From contig NZ_LMUP01000012.1 of assembly GCF_009765875.1 (NCBI RefSeq), positions 1-45,372 on the forward strand: a stretch of DNA of 45,372 nt, in the 5' to 3' direction. Every line of letters begins with the position of its first letter. Position 1 is the stretch's first letter. The notes below the pieces were generated by a model. The model had not been told where the DNA came from. It was given only the letters and a program-made list of their open reading frames with translations, and searched no databases. Origin of the DNA: Pedobacter sp. L105. GTDB taxonomy: Bacteria > Bacteroidota > Bacteroidia > Sphingobacteriales > Sphingobacteriaceae. Positions 34,615 through 44,490 of this stretch are shown piece by piece. The position numbers and the translations under genes were made by a program.

Positions 34615-35520
34615 TCAGGAAGCCAAAATTTCGTCCTGCCACGATGTGGAACGGATATGCTTTTTAAGTTTAGTGAACTGAAAGTTTTTCCTGCTGATGA
34701 AATACACAGGTATTGGGATATGGAGGTCCCTGCATTTGATTTTTACATATTCCTTGTTCCAATTACTGTTCAGGTAATAAAAATCCGATAGGAACTGCAG
34801 CGCACCTTGTGTTTTGCACAGGTGGTCCGTTAGTTCATCGTTCTTCCCCGTTTGCCTGCTATTTTGAAGAGAAATTTCCTGTTCGCCAAGAAATTGCTCT
34901 ACATAGAATCTTGTCGAAGAACCTTTTTCCCGCAGGCAAACCGGGTAATTAATAGCGCTTAGCGATACATCAGCACCCACAAGGGTATGTTTATGGTAAG
35001 CATATAAAGAGATGTTGTCTTTATAAATCAATTCCTTATTTACCCGATCAGGTATTAATCCCGAAACAATGCCGCAATCCAGTTCGCCACTCTCAACTGC
35101 TCTTAATATTTCAGATGAGTTATTTGTAATGACTTCATATTCAATTTCCGGAAATAATTTTAAAAACGATTCCAGGATCCTGTTCATAATGATCTTGGTG
35201 TGTGAGCCACCTGAACCTATCTTTAATATAGCCGTGCTGTTATGGCTGTTCAAAAGGGATAAATGACTGTTAAATTCGTCACTGGCTTGCAGCAGTTTAA
35301 CAGCAAGACCGGCCAGTTGTTCTGCCTGTGCGTTTACCCTAATACTATTTCCTTTTGATTCTACCAATTGCAAGTTCCAGTCCTTTTCGAGCCCTTTGAT
35401 GATTTTACTAACTGCGGAGGGGGTGAGATGCAGGTTTTTTGCCGAAATGCGATAGCTGTTCGTTTTGCAAACTTCTGATAATACTTTGATTTTGAACAAA
35501 TTCAGAATTTTGTCAGGCAT
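34615..35520 (-). CDS. LysR-family transcriptional regulator
   Basis: The 301-residue protein has an N-terminal winged HTH at residues 5-65 (LFKIKVLSEVCKTNSYRISA, KNLHLTPSAVSKIIKGLEKD) and a periplasmic-binding-protein-like effector domain at about 95-295 (ILKIGSGGSHTKIIMNRILE). It probably controls the adjacent downstream MFS run on the same strand (180 bases to the small upstream ORF and the MFS gene). The effector is unknown. Confidence 0.9.
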   Translation of the reverse strand: MPDKILNLFKIKVLSEVCKTNSYRISAKNLHLTPSAVSKIIKGLEKDWNLQLVESKGNSIRVNAQAEQLAGLAVKLLQASDEFNSHLSLLNSHNSTAILKIGSGGSHTKIIMNRILESFLKLFPEIEYEVITNNSSEILRAVESGELDCGIVSGLIPDRVNKELIYKDNISLYAYHKHTLVGADVSLSAINYPVCLREKGSSTRFYVEQFLGEQEISLQNSRQTGKNDELTDHLCKTQGALQFLSDFYYLNSNWNKEYVKIKCRDLHIPIPVYFISRKNFQFTKLKKHIRSTSWQDEILAS

Positions 35521-35750
35521 AGTGTATTTATTGGCCTATGATATGATTACTTGAGTATGCTAATATAAGACAATGATGGGCATTTTTACATTATTCCGTT
35601 TTGGAGTGTAAAAATATATGGATAGCAGCGCTAATTATTAATATACGTTATGACGTGTTAAACCTGCTGATATTGTTGATCCAATTCTGTACGTACTCTT
35701 TTAACAAATGCTACATCTACTCCGACAATTGTAACCCTCCCTAAAAATAA
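35521..35750. other. Intergenic region with a possible minus-strand coding remnant
   Basis: AT-rich spacer between the LysR start and a receptor relic. On the minus strand 35658-35771 there are 37 codons without start, ending GVDVAFVKRVRTELDQQYQQ then V and a TAA at 35658-35660. The string looks like the C-terminal tail of a lost gene. No family was recognised. Confidence 0.3.
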
Positions 35751-36596
35751 AAAGTTTTTATAAGAAATAATCTAGATTCTGTCACGACCTTAACCATTAG
35801 TAGTAATAGCCAGATTGCTGATAATCATGAACAGAATACATCCAGTTATATCACATCTAATTTAAAAAGAGCGGATACGACTTATTTTCAATCGTTAAAG
35901 TCATTTAAGGGGATTAATACTAATGTAGCTCTTAGTTTTGATGAGCTAAGGAAGTCATCAAAAAAAAACTTTTATGATGTAGAACTAAGGGCAGGTACAA
36001 ATAGTGGGAAAAATAATGATTTTTCATCTGACAATAGTGGAGATAGTCTCGCTAACAGAAGTGTTAAAAATAATACTCTGGGATTAGATTACAGACTAAA
36101 CTTTGATATTGATAAATACTCTTCTCTTCAGGCTTATACTACGAATGATTTGAATTTTTTTTCGAAAGATATGACCGTCAAAGAATAGAATGTTAAAATT
36201 AAAAGTTCGAATCATGATCTGGGCTTCAGATATGTTCTGACCCATAAGAGGAGTGAAGTTACAGCCAGTTTATCAGCATTTGCTTATGATTTAACATACA
36301 ATTCGAATCATCCCTATGATGTAATTGGATTGGTTTCGCGTTTGAATTATGATTATATACTTAAAAGTAAAGATAAAATTAACCTTAGTTTTAATAGTAA
36401 CTATAACTTGCCGAGCATAATGCAAATTACAGGAATTGCTCCTTTTGGTCAGCAGCAAGTATTGGATATTCAGGCTAATCCAGGTTTAAAGCCAGAGGAG
36501 ATATTTAGCCTTGATCTTAAGTATATTTTTAAGAAATATTTAAATGTTGATTTGGAAGGATCTTTTGTTGCTGGGTCAGGCATATGCAAATCTTAA
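35751..36596 (+). pseudogene. Degraded TonB-dependent receptor (outer-membrane barrel) relic
   Basis: A frame with no start runs from 35751 with RNNLDSVTTLTISSNSQIAD, then barrel-like alternations (FQSLKSFKGINTNVALSFDE, NNTLGLDYRLNFD). It is broken by an in-frame TAG at 36186-36188. It continues with NPGLKPEEIFSLDLKY, the conserved element of Bacteroidota OM beta-barrel TonB receptors (OMP_b-brl type; NPNLKPE in others). The N-terminal plug is missing, and the frame then runs off with a stop at 36594. It is a decayed fragment, not functional. Confidence 0.75.
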
Positions 36597-36909
36597 TGGT
36601 ACCTGTGCCTCTCCGGTAGCTCTTGCATTTTCATCTCCTAATAGTCCATCAACGAGTGGTTCTTACCATCCAGGTACACAAATGATTGCTACTTTCTCCT
36701 TTGTGAATGCTACTGCTCCAGCTGGGACACAGTATCAAATTCAAATAACCTCTCCAACTGGAGTTTCTGTAGTGGGACCTCAAACGTCACCTGTATTAAA
36801 ATTTGTTCTTCGTTCTGTAGGTGTTTATACAGTTCAAGGTAGGGTTATAAGTTCAACAGGTGTTACAGGTCCATGGTTTGATAATAATAATTTTATCGTA
36901 TCTAATTAG
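36544..36909 (+). pseudogene. Fragment of a secreted beta-sandwich (PKD/Ig-like) protein, 3' end
   Basis: A 121-codon frame, shifted by one base relative to the receptor relic and overlapping it, reads LLLLGQAYANLNGTCASPVA, then HPGTQMIATFSFVNATAPAG and VLRSVGVYTVQGRVIS before a stop. The content of Thr, Ser, Val and the T-P-x-G spacing resemble Ig/PKD-like repeats of surface proteins. The hydrophobic start might be a signal peptide, but the frame opens directly after a TAA and the junction with the receptor relic at about 36560-36580 looks like a recombination joint. It is judged a C-terminal fragment. Confidence 0.45.
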
Positions 36910-36971
36910 ATTTCACATTTGCATGTCAGATATATTTCTAACTGCAGCATATTGTTTGTGAGAATTATATC

Positions 36972-37016
36972 AAAACAAAAGGCCGGATCATGATGAATGA
37001 TCCGGCCTTTTGTTTT
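36972..37016. terminator. 20-bp perfect hairpin, bidirectional terminator
   Basis: The 20 bases 36972-36991 pair perfectly with 36997-37016 around a five-base loop. The core is GGCCGGATCAT and the outer flanks are A/T rich on both sides (AAAACAAAA and TTTTGTTTT). It lies 19 bases beyond the SusD stop on the minus strand and should stop SusCD transcription. Confidence 0.9.
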
Positions 37017-37035
37017 AACCTGTTAGCAGTTTGAA

Positions 37036-38508
37036 TTATTTATCCCACCAAACAGGAGTGATATCAGATACGGTACCTGGATAATTCAGGTTTGAAACAG
37101 CTTCACTGTTAGGATAAAGGAACCTTACCGGGAAACCATTTCCTTGTTTTGAGGCTTCTGATAGAATGAAGAAAGTAGGATAACCTGTTCTGCGCCATTC
37201 TGTCCACGCTTCAAATCCCTGGAAACCATTCATCGAATAATATTTCTGCGTGATGATCGCTTTAATTTTATCTTCTGTTGATCCAGCGGCATTAAAAGCA
37301 GGCAATGCATCCGGTGCAGCAGCAATATAAGCCGCAGCATCAGTAGCTTGTAAACCTGTAGCTATAAAGCTAGCAGTAATACCAGCCTGAAATAACGTTG
37401 ATGCGTCTCCTTTTGTAGCTAATCCCCTAACCACGGCTTCGGCCTGCAGGAAATCACTTTCTGAAGTAGAAATCAATTTTACAGGGGCAGTTGCAGAAGC
37501 AGGCAATAATGGACTTGCACCTACCAACGCTGAAGGAATAGATACGATTTTACCAGGGAAGGATAAGTAACTTCCCTGTGGGATTGCTGTAATGGTGTCT
37601 TGTCCAGGAATTGGATCATAGAATTTATATAATCGCGGATCGCTGTTGCGTTCGAAAGCACTAACTGCTGTAGAACTTGCTACCAGGTTCTGGGTTTTTC
37701 CCAAAGCTACCATTGTGTTATATAATGGATTTTCATTACCACCAACACTATTGTAGATAATAGAAGCGTCGGCGGTAAGAAATGCCGGATTGGTAGCATA
37801 TAAGGCGGCAATACCAGCAGCAGCTTTATTAGGATCAGCTTTAATGATTCTAAGATAAGCTCTAAGTTTTAAAGTATTTCCAAATTGCTTCCATTTAACC
37901 ACATCACCCTGAAAAATAATATCCTGGCTACCAGGGTTAGCAGAACTGGTATTATTCAATAATACCATCCCTTTATCGATATAGGTAAAGATACTATCAT
38001 AAACAGATGCCTGAGCTTCATAATGTGGATTGTTGAACTGACCAGCATTTAAAGCTTCTGCCAAAGGAATATCACCAAATGCATCAGTGGTTAATTGAGC
38101 GGCGTAAGCTTTTAAAATATAAGCCATGCCTTGCGTAACCTGAACATTAGATTCTTTACTGGTGATGATCAATTGTGAATTGATCAGCGCATTGTGATAA
38201 AGGACTGACCACGCACCATCAAAGTCTGTATTGTGTTGGATGTACTGGTCGATGGCTTTATACTGGCCGGCACTGGTACTTTGCGTCCAGTATTGACTCA
38301 ACATTCCTCCATAAATTTGGAAATAATTTCCCGTAATCTGTCCAACAGCAGCTTCAACAGTGGGTAACAATAGGCTGGATTGAGCCGAGTCCGGGTTGTT
38401 AGGGTTTTGATTAACATCCAGGAATTTTTTACAACCTGATAATGCGGCTGTGCCGACAAATAGCATCAGTAATAACTTCTTAGGATTAAATATTTTTTTT
38501 GTTATCAT
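37036..38508 (-). CDS. SusD/RagB-like outer-membrane lipoprotein
   Basis: The 490-residue protein has a lipoprotein signal (MLFVGTAALSGC with lipobox Cys), then the N-terminal KKFLDVNQNPNNPD pattern of the SusD-like_2 family. Its helical TPR-like body binds substrate on the cell surface and closes as a lid on SusC. The pattern SESDFLQAEAVVRGL and SMNGFQGFEAWTEWRRTGYP near the C-terminus are typical. The SusC gene stops 15 bases upstream on the same strand, so the pair is one operon. No glycoside hydrolase or lyase is beside it, so the ligand is undefined. Confidence 0.95.
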   Translation of the reverse strand: MITKKIFNPKKLLLMLFVGTAALSGCKKFLDVNQNPNNPDSAQSSLLLPTVEAAVGQITGNYFQIYGGMLSQYWTQSTSAGQYKAIDQYIQHNTDFDGAWSVLYHNALINSQLIITSKESNVQVTQGMAYILKAYAAQLTTDAFGDIPLAEALNAGQFNNPHYEAQASVYDSIFTYIDKGMVLLNNTSSANPGSQDIIFQGDVVKWKQFGNTLKLRAYLRIIKADPNKAAAGIAALYATNPAFLTADASIIYNSVGGNENPLYNTMVALGKTQNLVASSTAVSAFERNSDPRLYKFYDPIPGQDTITAIPQGSYLSFPGKIVSIPSALVGASPLLPASATAPVKLISTSESDFLQAEAVVRGLATKGDASTLFQAGITASFIATGLQATDAAAYIAAAPDALPAFNAAGSTEDKIKAIITQKYYSMNGFQGFEAWTEWRRTGYPTFFILSEASKQGNGFPVRFLYPNSEAVSNLNYPGTVSDITPVWWDK

Positions 38509-38523
38509 GATCGATAGCTTTTA

Positions 38524-41500
38524 TTAAAATGAAACTTTTAAATTGATACCATAGTTACGTACAGATGGCTGTGCTGTAAAGTCGAATCCCTGGACATTTC
38601 CAGCTCCGGCAGAATTGATTTCCGGATCTGCATATTTGTTTGAACTTGGTGTCCAAAGTATAAGGTTATTACCATAGATACCGATTGATGCTGCACCAAA
38701 TGGAGAACGCATCAATTGTTTTTTAGTGAAGGTATAGGAGATATTAGCCGATTGTAATCTGATGTAAGAAGCATCCACGATATCCATTCCCGGATTTACA
38801 CCGCCAGTATAATAATCTTGTTTATTATATCCAATTGATGTGTTTGGTGTACTTACTCCATTTGTTACCGTAACAGAGTTCGGGAAAATAGCGCCGATTC
38901 TGTCTCCGCCAGTTTCCAGTGAAGTACCATTGAAACCTGTGATGTCTTTTGTTCTGGAGAAGAATTTACCACCTTGTTTGGTATCAAAAAGGGCAGTAAG
39001 GGTAAAGTGTTGATAACGGGCACTTGTTCCGAAAGATGCCTGGTATTTTGGATTATAACTTCCCAGGTATTCAGGTGTGCCAGTAGCTTCCGGAAGACCA
39101 GTTGTTTTATTTACAATAGTTCTTCCTTGTGCGTCTGTTGCATTGGTCACTGCATAAAACTCACCATAAGGTTTACCTACAGCAGCAACAATTGACATAC
39201 CACCAAAGCCGCCAACACTGATCTGATCTAAGCCAGGCTGCAGTGATACTACCTTGCTATTGTTTTTGGTAAAAGTTCCAAAAAAGTCTAAGGTTACATC
39301 AGTCGTTTTGATAGCAGTGCCTTTTAAACTGATTTCAACTCCTGAGTTTTGAACTTCACCGGCATTTAATACGGCATAATTATATCCAGTAGAATTTGGG
39401 ATCGGAACGCTTAAGATCTGGTTTTTGGAATCGTTTTTATAATAACTGAAATCAAAAGATAATCTGTTTTTAAGAAATCCTAATTCTGTACCCACTTCAA
39501 ATGAAGTTGTTTTTTCTGGTTTAAGTTCCGGGTTTCCAATAGTGCTACTGGCCATTAGTCCCGGTGCATTTCCAAATGGGAAGGTAGTATTGCCGAAGCC
39601 TCCGTTAATCACGGTTTTAGAATAAGTTGTGCTTAATTGATAAGGATCAGTATCATTACCTACCATGGCATAACTTGATCTGATCTTACCATAACTTAAA
39701 AAGTCCCATGTGGAGTTGTTTTTTAATAACTCAGAGAATACAAATGAACCGCTCACACTTGGATAGAAAAATGATTGATTATCCACTGGTAAAGTAGAAG
39801 ACCAATCATTTCTAGCCGTACCTTCCAGGAATAAGAAGTTCTTATATGATAAATTTAAATCAGCATAAAGACCAAACAATCTTCTGTTAGCGATATTGTC
39901 TTCTAATACGTTAACCGGCCCATTGCTGTTTGATAAATTATACCATCCTGGTACCACCAATCCCCCCGAGGTATTAGTTGACGTTTCTGTAGCTGAAGTA
40001 TTACGTATGCGGACATTATTACCTACCATTAATGATGCGTCAAAATCCTGACCGAACTTATGGTGTGCAGTAGCCATAAAATCGTGAACAAATTCGGTTA
40101 CATTACTTTGATTAATCTGGTAAGAGCCAACACCTGTTTGTATATTGGCATCTGAATACAAATCAGCACCTCCTGTATCATCTGCGGGAGTAAATGAATA
40201 CTTAGGAGCGATCAGTCTGGTACGATCTGTATATGTGTCGATACCAACACGTTCTACTAAATTTAACCATTCTACAGGTTTGTAAGTTAAATTGAAGTTT
40301 CCTGTTAAACGGCTAATATTATCTAAATTTTTATAATTCTGTAGAATCCAATAGGGGTTCATGGTATAAGCGCCATAGTATCCATAGGTATTAGGGCTGT
40401 TTGCAGGTCCAATAGCATTATATGGATTGCTAAGGTTTTTCATTGAAGGCAAATCAATATCTCTTGGTGTTTGCAATACGTTGTTTAATATCGAAGAACC
40501 GTCCTGTCCACCTGCAGGAGTGTTACTGCTGATGTTGGAATAATTAAAGGAAACGCTTGCGGTAAACTTTTTACTTAATTCGGTTGAACCGTTAAACCTC
40601 ACACCGTATTTATTGAAAACATCGCTGCTACCTGGAAATACCCCATTCGAATTTAAACCATTTAGCCCTAAGAAAAAGGTTGATTTGTCATTACCGCCAG
40701 AAAAGCTCAGGTTATTGTCGGTAGCGAAACCAGTATCAAAAAAATCTTTGATGTTATTTGGTATCGCAGAATATGGTTTTTCCTGTTGTACACCGTTTAT
40801 CGATTGGCCCCATGGTTGTACGGCTCCATTCAAAGGAGCACCCCAGCTGCCATTTTCCCTTGGGTCATTGATGTAAGTTGCACTTTTTCCATCAGCTGAA
40901 ATGGTACCATAATATCCCTGGCCATACTCATTTTGAAGCGTAGGCAATTTCACAACATTAGACCAGGTGTTTGATGTATTGAAGGTAATTGAAGTTTTGT
41001 CGGCATTCTTGCTACCAGTCTTAGTGGTAATGATTAGGGCACCGTTAGATGCACGTGAACCATAAAGTGCTGCCGCTGCGGGACCTTTTAATACGGTAAT
41101 TGAAGCAATATCATTAGGATCAATATCATTTCCTCTGTTACCCATGTCAACACTTGATAAAGAACCTCCGGCAATATTGCTCGAGTTATCAATAGGCACA
41201 CCGTCTACTACCATTAATGCCTGATTTGATCCAGCGATAGACGACCCGCCACGAAGTACAATATTGGATGAACTTCCTGGTGTATTAGAGGAACTGCTAA
41301 TATTTACCCCGGCAACTCTGCCCGCAAGCGAATTAATTGCACTTGGGTTACCACCTTCTGTTAACTCAGCACTCTGTACTGTAGGTGCAGAATAACCCAA
41401 TGTTCTTTTTTCCCTTTTAATTGCATTAGCAGTTACAACGATCTCTCCAAGAGATTGTGCATCTGCAGAAACTAAAGCAAAATTGATAACGGTTTCTTTA

Positions 41501-41757
41501 CCTACAAACACTTCTCCGGTAGTGTAACCAATAGAACTGAATTGTAATGTAGCGCCAGTGGCTACCTGAATGGCATATTTTCCATCTGAATTGGTGGATA
41601 CTCCACTATTAGTACCTTTAATTTTTACAGATACTCCGGGAATAGGCTGGCCGTCTTCCTTCCCTCTTACGGTTCCGGAAACCGATCGCGTTTGTGCCAT
41701 GGCGGTGGTTACCGCTATGCACACTAAAAAGAATAAACTTAGTATAAGTTTTTTCAT
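38524..41757 (-). CDS. SusC/RagA-family TonB-dependent outer-membrane transporter
   Basis: The 1077-residue protein starts with a signal peptide (to about residue 22, AMAQT). A carboxypeptidase-D-like regulatory domain (SVSGTVRGKEDGQPIPGVSV) follows. The plug has the signature AINSLAGRVAGVNISS and IVLRGGSSIAGSNQALMVVDGVPID. The barrel has NPELKPEKTTSFEVGTE and ends in a C-terminal Phe (KVSF). No N-terminal STN or FecR-interacting domain is seen, so it is not of the ECF-sigma-signalling type. It forms the outer-membrane barrel with the SusD-like protein for energised uptake. Confidence 0.95.
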   Translation of the reverse strand: MKKLILSLFFLVCIAVTTAMAQTRSVSGTVRGKEDGQPIPGVSVKIKGTNSGVSTNSDGKYAIQVATGATLQFSSIGYTTGEVFVGKETVINFALVSADAQSLGEIVVTANAIKREKRTLGYSAPTVQSAELTEGGNPSAINSLAGRVAGVNISSSSNTPGSSSNIVLRGGSSIAGSNQALMVVDGVPIDNSSNIAGGSLSSVDMGNRGNDIDPNDIASITVLKGPAAAALYGSRASNGALIITTKTGSKNADKTSITFNTSNTWSNVVKLPTLQNEYGQGYYGTISADGKSATYINDPRENGSWGAPLNGAVQPWGQSINGVQQEKPYSAIPNNIKDFFDTGFATDNNLSFSGGNDKSTFFLGLNGLNSNGVFPGSSDVFNKYGVRFNGSTELSKKFTASVSFNYSNISSNTPAGGQDGSSILNNVLQTPRDIDLPSMKNLSNPYNAIGPANSPNTYGYYGAYTMNPYWILQNYKNLDNISRLTGNFNLTYKPVEWLNLVERVGIDTYTDRTRLIAPKYSFTPADDTGGADLYSDANIQTGVGSYQINQSNVTEFVHDFMATAHHKFGQDFDASLMVGNNVRIRNTSATETSTNTSGGLVVPGWYNLSNSNGPVNVLEDNIANRRLFGLYADLNLSYKNFLFLEGTARNDWSSTLPVDNQSFFYPSVSGSFVFSELLKNNSTWDFLSYGKIRSSYAMVGNDTDPYQLSTTYSKTVINGGFGNTTFPFGNAPGLMASSTIGNPELKPEKTTSFEVGTELGFLKNRLSFDFSYYKNDSKNQILSVPIPNSTGYNYAVLNAGEVQNSGVEISLKGTAIKTTDVTLDFFGTFTKNNSKVVSLQPGLDQISVGGFGGMSIVAAVGKPYGEFYAVTNATDAQGRTIVNKTTGLPEATGTPEYLGSYNPKYQASFGTSARYQHFTLTALFDTKQGGKFFSRTKDITGFNGTSLETGGDRIGAIFPNSVTVTNGVSTPNTSIGYNKQDYYTGGVNPGMDIVDASYIRLQSANISYTFTKKQLMRSPFGAASIGIYGNNLILWTPSSNKYADPEINSAGAGNVQGFDFTAQPSVRNYGINLKVSF

Positions 41758-41936
41758 GGGTTAATAAAGTTATGTTAGTTAATAATCGGGGTTAAATATA
41801 TGTATAAGCACGCTTTCTATTTTATTGAAACCGAAATGTTACTCTATTTTAATGAAATTATAATTTAGTATCATTTCTGTTACTGTAAAATAATTTACTG
41901 TGTATCAATTGTGTTATAGTCGGAAAATGTCAAAAA

Positions 41937-41972
41937 AAAACCTCCGGCGAACATACAGTTCCCGGAGGTTTT
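41937..41972 (-). terminator. Terminator of the malic enzyme gene
   Basis: AAAACCTCCGG at 41937-41947 pairs with CCGGAGGTTTT at 41962-41972. On the minus strand a T run follows (the A run at 41932-41940). It lies 35 bases downstream of the stop of the malic enzyme gene. Confidence 0.8.
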
Positions 41973-42006
41973 AGCAAGAATTTGACAATTCTTAAACTTT
42001 ATCTAA

Positions 42007-44271
42007 TTAATGCCCTGCATCTACTACAGCGATGGTTACCATGTTAACGATCTCTCTAACAGAGCTGTCCATTTGCAAAACGTGCACTGGTTTATTCAAT
42101 CCAAGTAGGATCGGCCCAACAGCTTCCACATTTCCAAGTTCCTGCAATAGTTTATAAGAAATGTTTCCAGACTCCAGATTTGGGAAGATTAACGTATTAG
42201 CAGGGCTTCCTTTTAAGCTTGAAAATGGATAATTTCCTTGTAGCAGGTCGGCATTCATGGCGAAATTCGCCTGCATCTCTCCATCCACGATCATATCAGG
42301 GTATTTCTCCTTCAGCATAGATGTAGCCAGTCTCATTTTATCCGGGATCGGTCCGGTGTTAGAACCAAAGTTAGAATAAGACAATAACGCTATTCTTGGT
42401 GTAATATTAAATCCTTTCACCTTCTCATTGATCAGGCTTGTGATATCTACCATATCCTGTGAAGATGGATCAGGATTAACGGTTGTATCTCCAAGAAAAA
42501 CAGGTCCTTTTTTTGTTAGCATCATATACATACCGGCAATCCTCTTTACACCAGGTTTGGTACCGATAACCTGAAGGGCAGGTTTTAAAGTAGACTTATA
42601 ATTTTTTGTTAAACCGGAGATCAGGGCATCTGCATAGCCAAATTCCACCATGCTTGCGCCATAATAGTTACGGTCGCGCACCAGCATCCTGGCATCATAT
42701 AATGTAATACCGCGTCGCTGGCGTCTCTGGAAAAGATGTTCTGCGAACTTCTCATCATATTCTGTTCCCTGACGTGGGTCAATGATTTTAACATCTCCCA
42801 ATTCAATTCCATGCTCCAGCATGATCTTTTGTATCTTCTCTACGTTACCCAGCAGGATAGGGGTAGCGATTCTTTCGTCCCTAACGATCTGCGCCGCTTT
42901 CAGGATCTTATAATTATCGGCCTCTGCAAATACCACGCATTTAGGCGCTGCTTTTGCTCTGCTGGCTAACTTTCTTAAAATCTTATCATCTGCGCCCAGC
43001 CTTGTTTGCAATTCTTCCTGGTAAGCTGTCCAGTCGGTAATATTTTTACGTGCCACGCCAGAAGCTATGGCTGCTTTAGCTACCGCTGTAGAAACAATAC
43101 TGATCAGCCTTGAATCAATCGGTTTAGGTATAATATAGTCTTTTCCGAATTTAAGGTTCTTTGCATTATAGGCCAGGTTTACAATTTCGGGAACAGGTAA
43201 TTTGGTGAGTTCAGCAATTGCTTTTACCGCAGCGATCTTCATTTCCTCATTAATTGAAGTGGCACGTACATCCAGCGCCCCGCGGAAAATATAAGGGAAG
43301 CCTAATACATTGTTCACCTGATTAGGAAAGTCAGAACGACCGGTTGCCATAATAATATCTTTACGGCTATTGATGGCCAGATCGTAAGCAATTTCAGGAT
43401 CGGGGTTAGCCAGTGCAAATACAATTGGGTTCTTAGCCATCGACTGTACCATTTCTACGCTGACAATATTAGCAGCAGAAAGTCCGAGGAAAACATCGGC
43501 GCCTTTCATGGCTTCCGCAGTGGTTTTAATATCTTTTCTTGAAGTAGCAAAATCCATACGGATAGGATCAAGGTCGGTGCGGTCAGTATTGACAATACCA
43601 TCCTTATCAAACACCAGCATGTTCTCTTTTTTAACGCCTAACTTTAAATATAATTTAATACAGGAAACGGCAGCTGCACCAGCTCCGCTAACCACTAGTT
43701 TTATCTTTTCCAGTTTTTTGCCCTGCAGTTCGCAGGCATTGATCAGTGCTGCACTGGTAATGATCGCCGTTCCATGCTGGTCATCGTGCATCACCGGGAT
43801 ATTCATTTCCTCTTTTAATCGGCGTTCTATCTCAAAACACATAGGGGCAGCAATATCTTCCAGGTTTACCCCCCCAAAAGTAGGCTCAAGTGCTTTCACT
43901 ACATTCACAAACTCGTCAGCTGTAGTAGCATTAATTTCCAGGTCGAAAACGTCGATATCGGCAAAAATTTTAAACAAGAGGCCTTTACCTTCCATTACTG
44001 GTTTGCTTGCGGCAGGGCCGATATTTCCCAATCCCAATACCGCGGTACCGTTACTGATCACGGCTACTAAATTTCCTTTAGCGGTATACTTATAAACATC
44101 TTCCGGATTTCTGTATATTTCCATACAAGGTTCTGCAACGCCTGGTGAATAGGCTAGTGCTAAATCCCTTTGTGAATTTGTTGGTTTGGAAGGCACCACT
44201 TCAATCTTACCTGGCCGCCCATCTGAGTGATAATCTAATGCGTCCTGTTTGCGGTTTGTTGTGTTGTTCAT
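42007..44271 (-). CDS. maeB: NADP-type malic enzyme with phosphotransacetylase-like domain
   Basis: From the ATG at 44271 it has 754 residues; an in-frame open stretch of 47 further codons upstream lacks conservation. The N-terminal malic domain reads YHSDGRPGKIEVVPSKPTNS and LAYSPGVAEPC, the NAD-binding part is VVSGAGAAAVSCIKLYLKLG, and the C-terminal part resembles phosphotransacetylase, with LLSYSNFG near residue 645. MaeB oxidises malate to pyruvate with NADP; the PTA-like domain acts as an acetyl-CoA sensor in related enzymes. Length matches the fused MaeB family. Confidence 0.95.
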   Translation of the reverse strand: MNNTTNRKQDALDYHSDGRPGKIEVVPSKPTNSQRDLALAYSPGVAEPCMEIYRNPEDVYKYTAKGNLVAVISNGTAVLGLGNIGPAASKPVMEGKGLLFKIFADIDVFDLEINATTADEFVNVVKALEPTFGGVNLEDIAAPMCFEIERRLKEEMNIPVMHDDQHGTAIITSAALINACELQGKKLEKIKLVVSGAGAAAVSCIKLYLKLGVKKENMLVFDKDGIVNTDRTDLDPIRMDFATSRKDIKTTAEAMKGADVFLGLSAANIVSVEMVQSMAKNPIVFALANPDPEIAYDLAINSRKDIIMATGRSDFPNQVNNVLGFPYIFRGALDVRATSINEEMKIAAVKAIAELTKLPVPEIVNLAYNAKNLKFGKDYIIPKPIDSRLISIVSTAVAKAAIASGVARKNITDWTAYQEELQTRLGADDKILRKLASRAKAAPKCVVFAEADNYKILKAAQIVRDERIATPILLGNVEKIQKIMLEHGIELGDVKIIDPRQGTEYDEKFAEHLFQRRQRRGITLYDARMLVRDRNYYGASMVEFGYADALISGLTKNYKSTLKPALQVIGTKPGVKRIAGMYMMLTKKGPVFLGDTTVNPDPSSQDMVDITSLINEKVKGFNITPRIALLSYSNFGSNTGPIPDKMRLATSMLKEKYPDMIVDGEMQANFAMNADLLQGNYPFSSLKGSPANTLIFPNLESGNISYKLLQELGNVEAVGPILLGLNKPVHVLQMDSSVREIVNMVTIAVVDAGH

Positions 44272-44437
44272 ATGATATAAGGTATACTTTATCTGTTGTA
44301 AAAATCGTGTTAAAGACGCGGATTCGGTTAAATGGTTCGAAAGTAGGTATATGTTTAAAATAATACTAGAAAATAATGGTAATTTAATGCAATCTATGAT
44401 CCGCATCACCATTTTATTGATTGCTGATATAACAGAA

Positions 44438-44469
44438 AAACCTCTGAAAAACTGTTATTTCAGAGGTTT
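44438..44469 (-). terminator. Terminator of the bicupin gene
   Basis: AAACCTCTGAAA at 44438-44449 pairs perfectly with TTTCAGAGGTTT at 44458-44469, and read on the minus strand a T run follows. It starts 22 bases after the stop of the bicupin gene. Confidence 0.8.
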
Positions 44470-44490
44470 GGGACTACAAATATAGGAGCA

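Noticed and set aside
44272..44412. 47 extra codons upstream of the malic enzyme ATG
   Set aside because: Hydrophobic, non-conserved and upstream of the conserved start MNNTTNRK; best explained as open promoter sequence.
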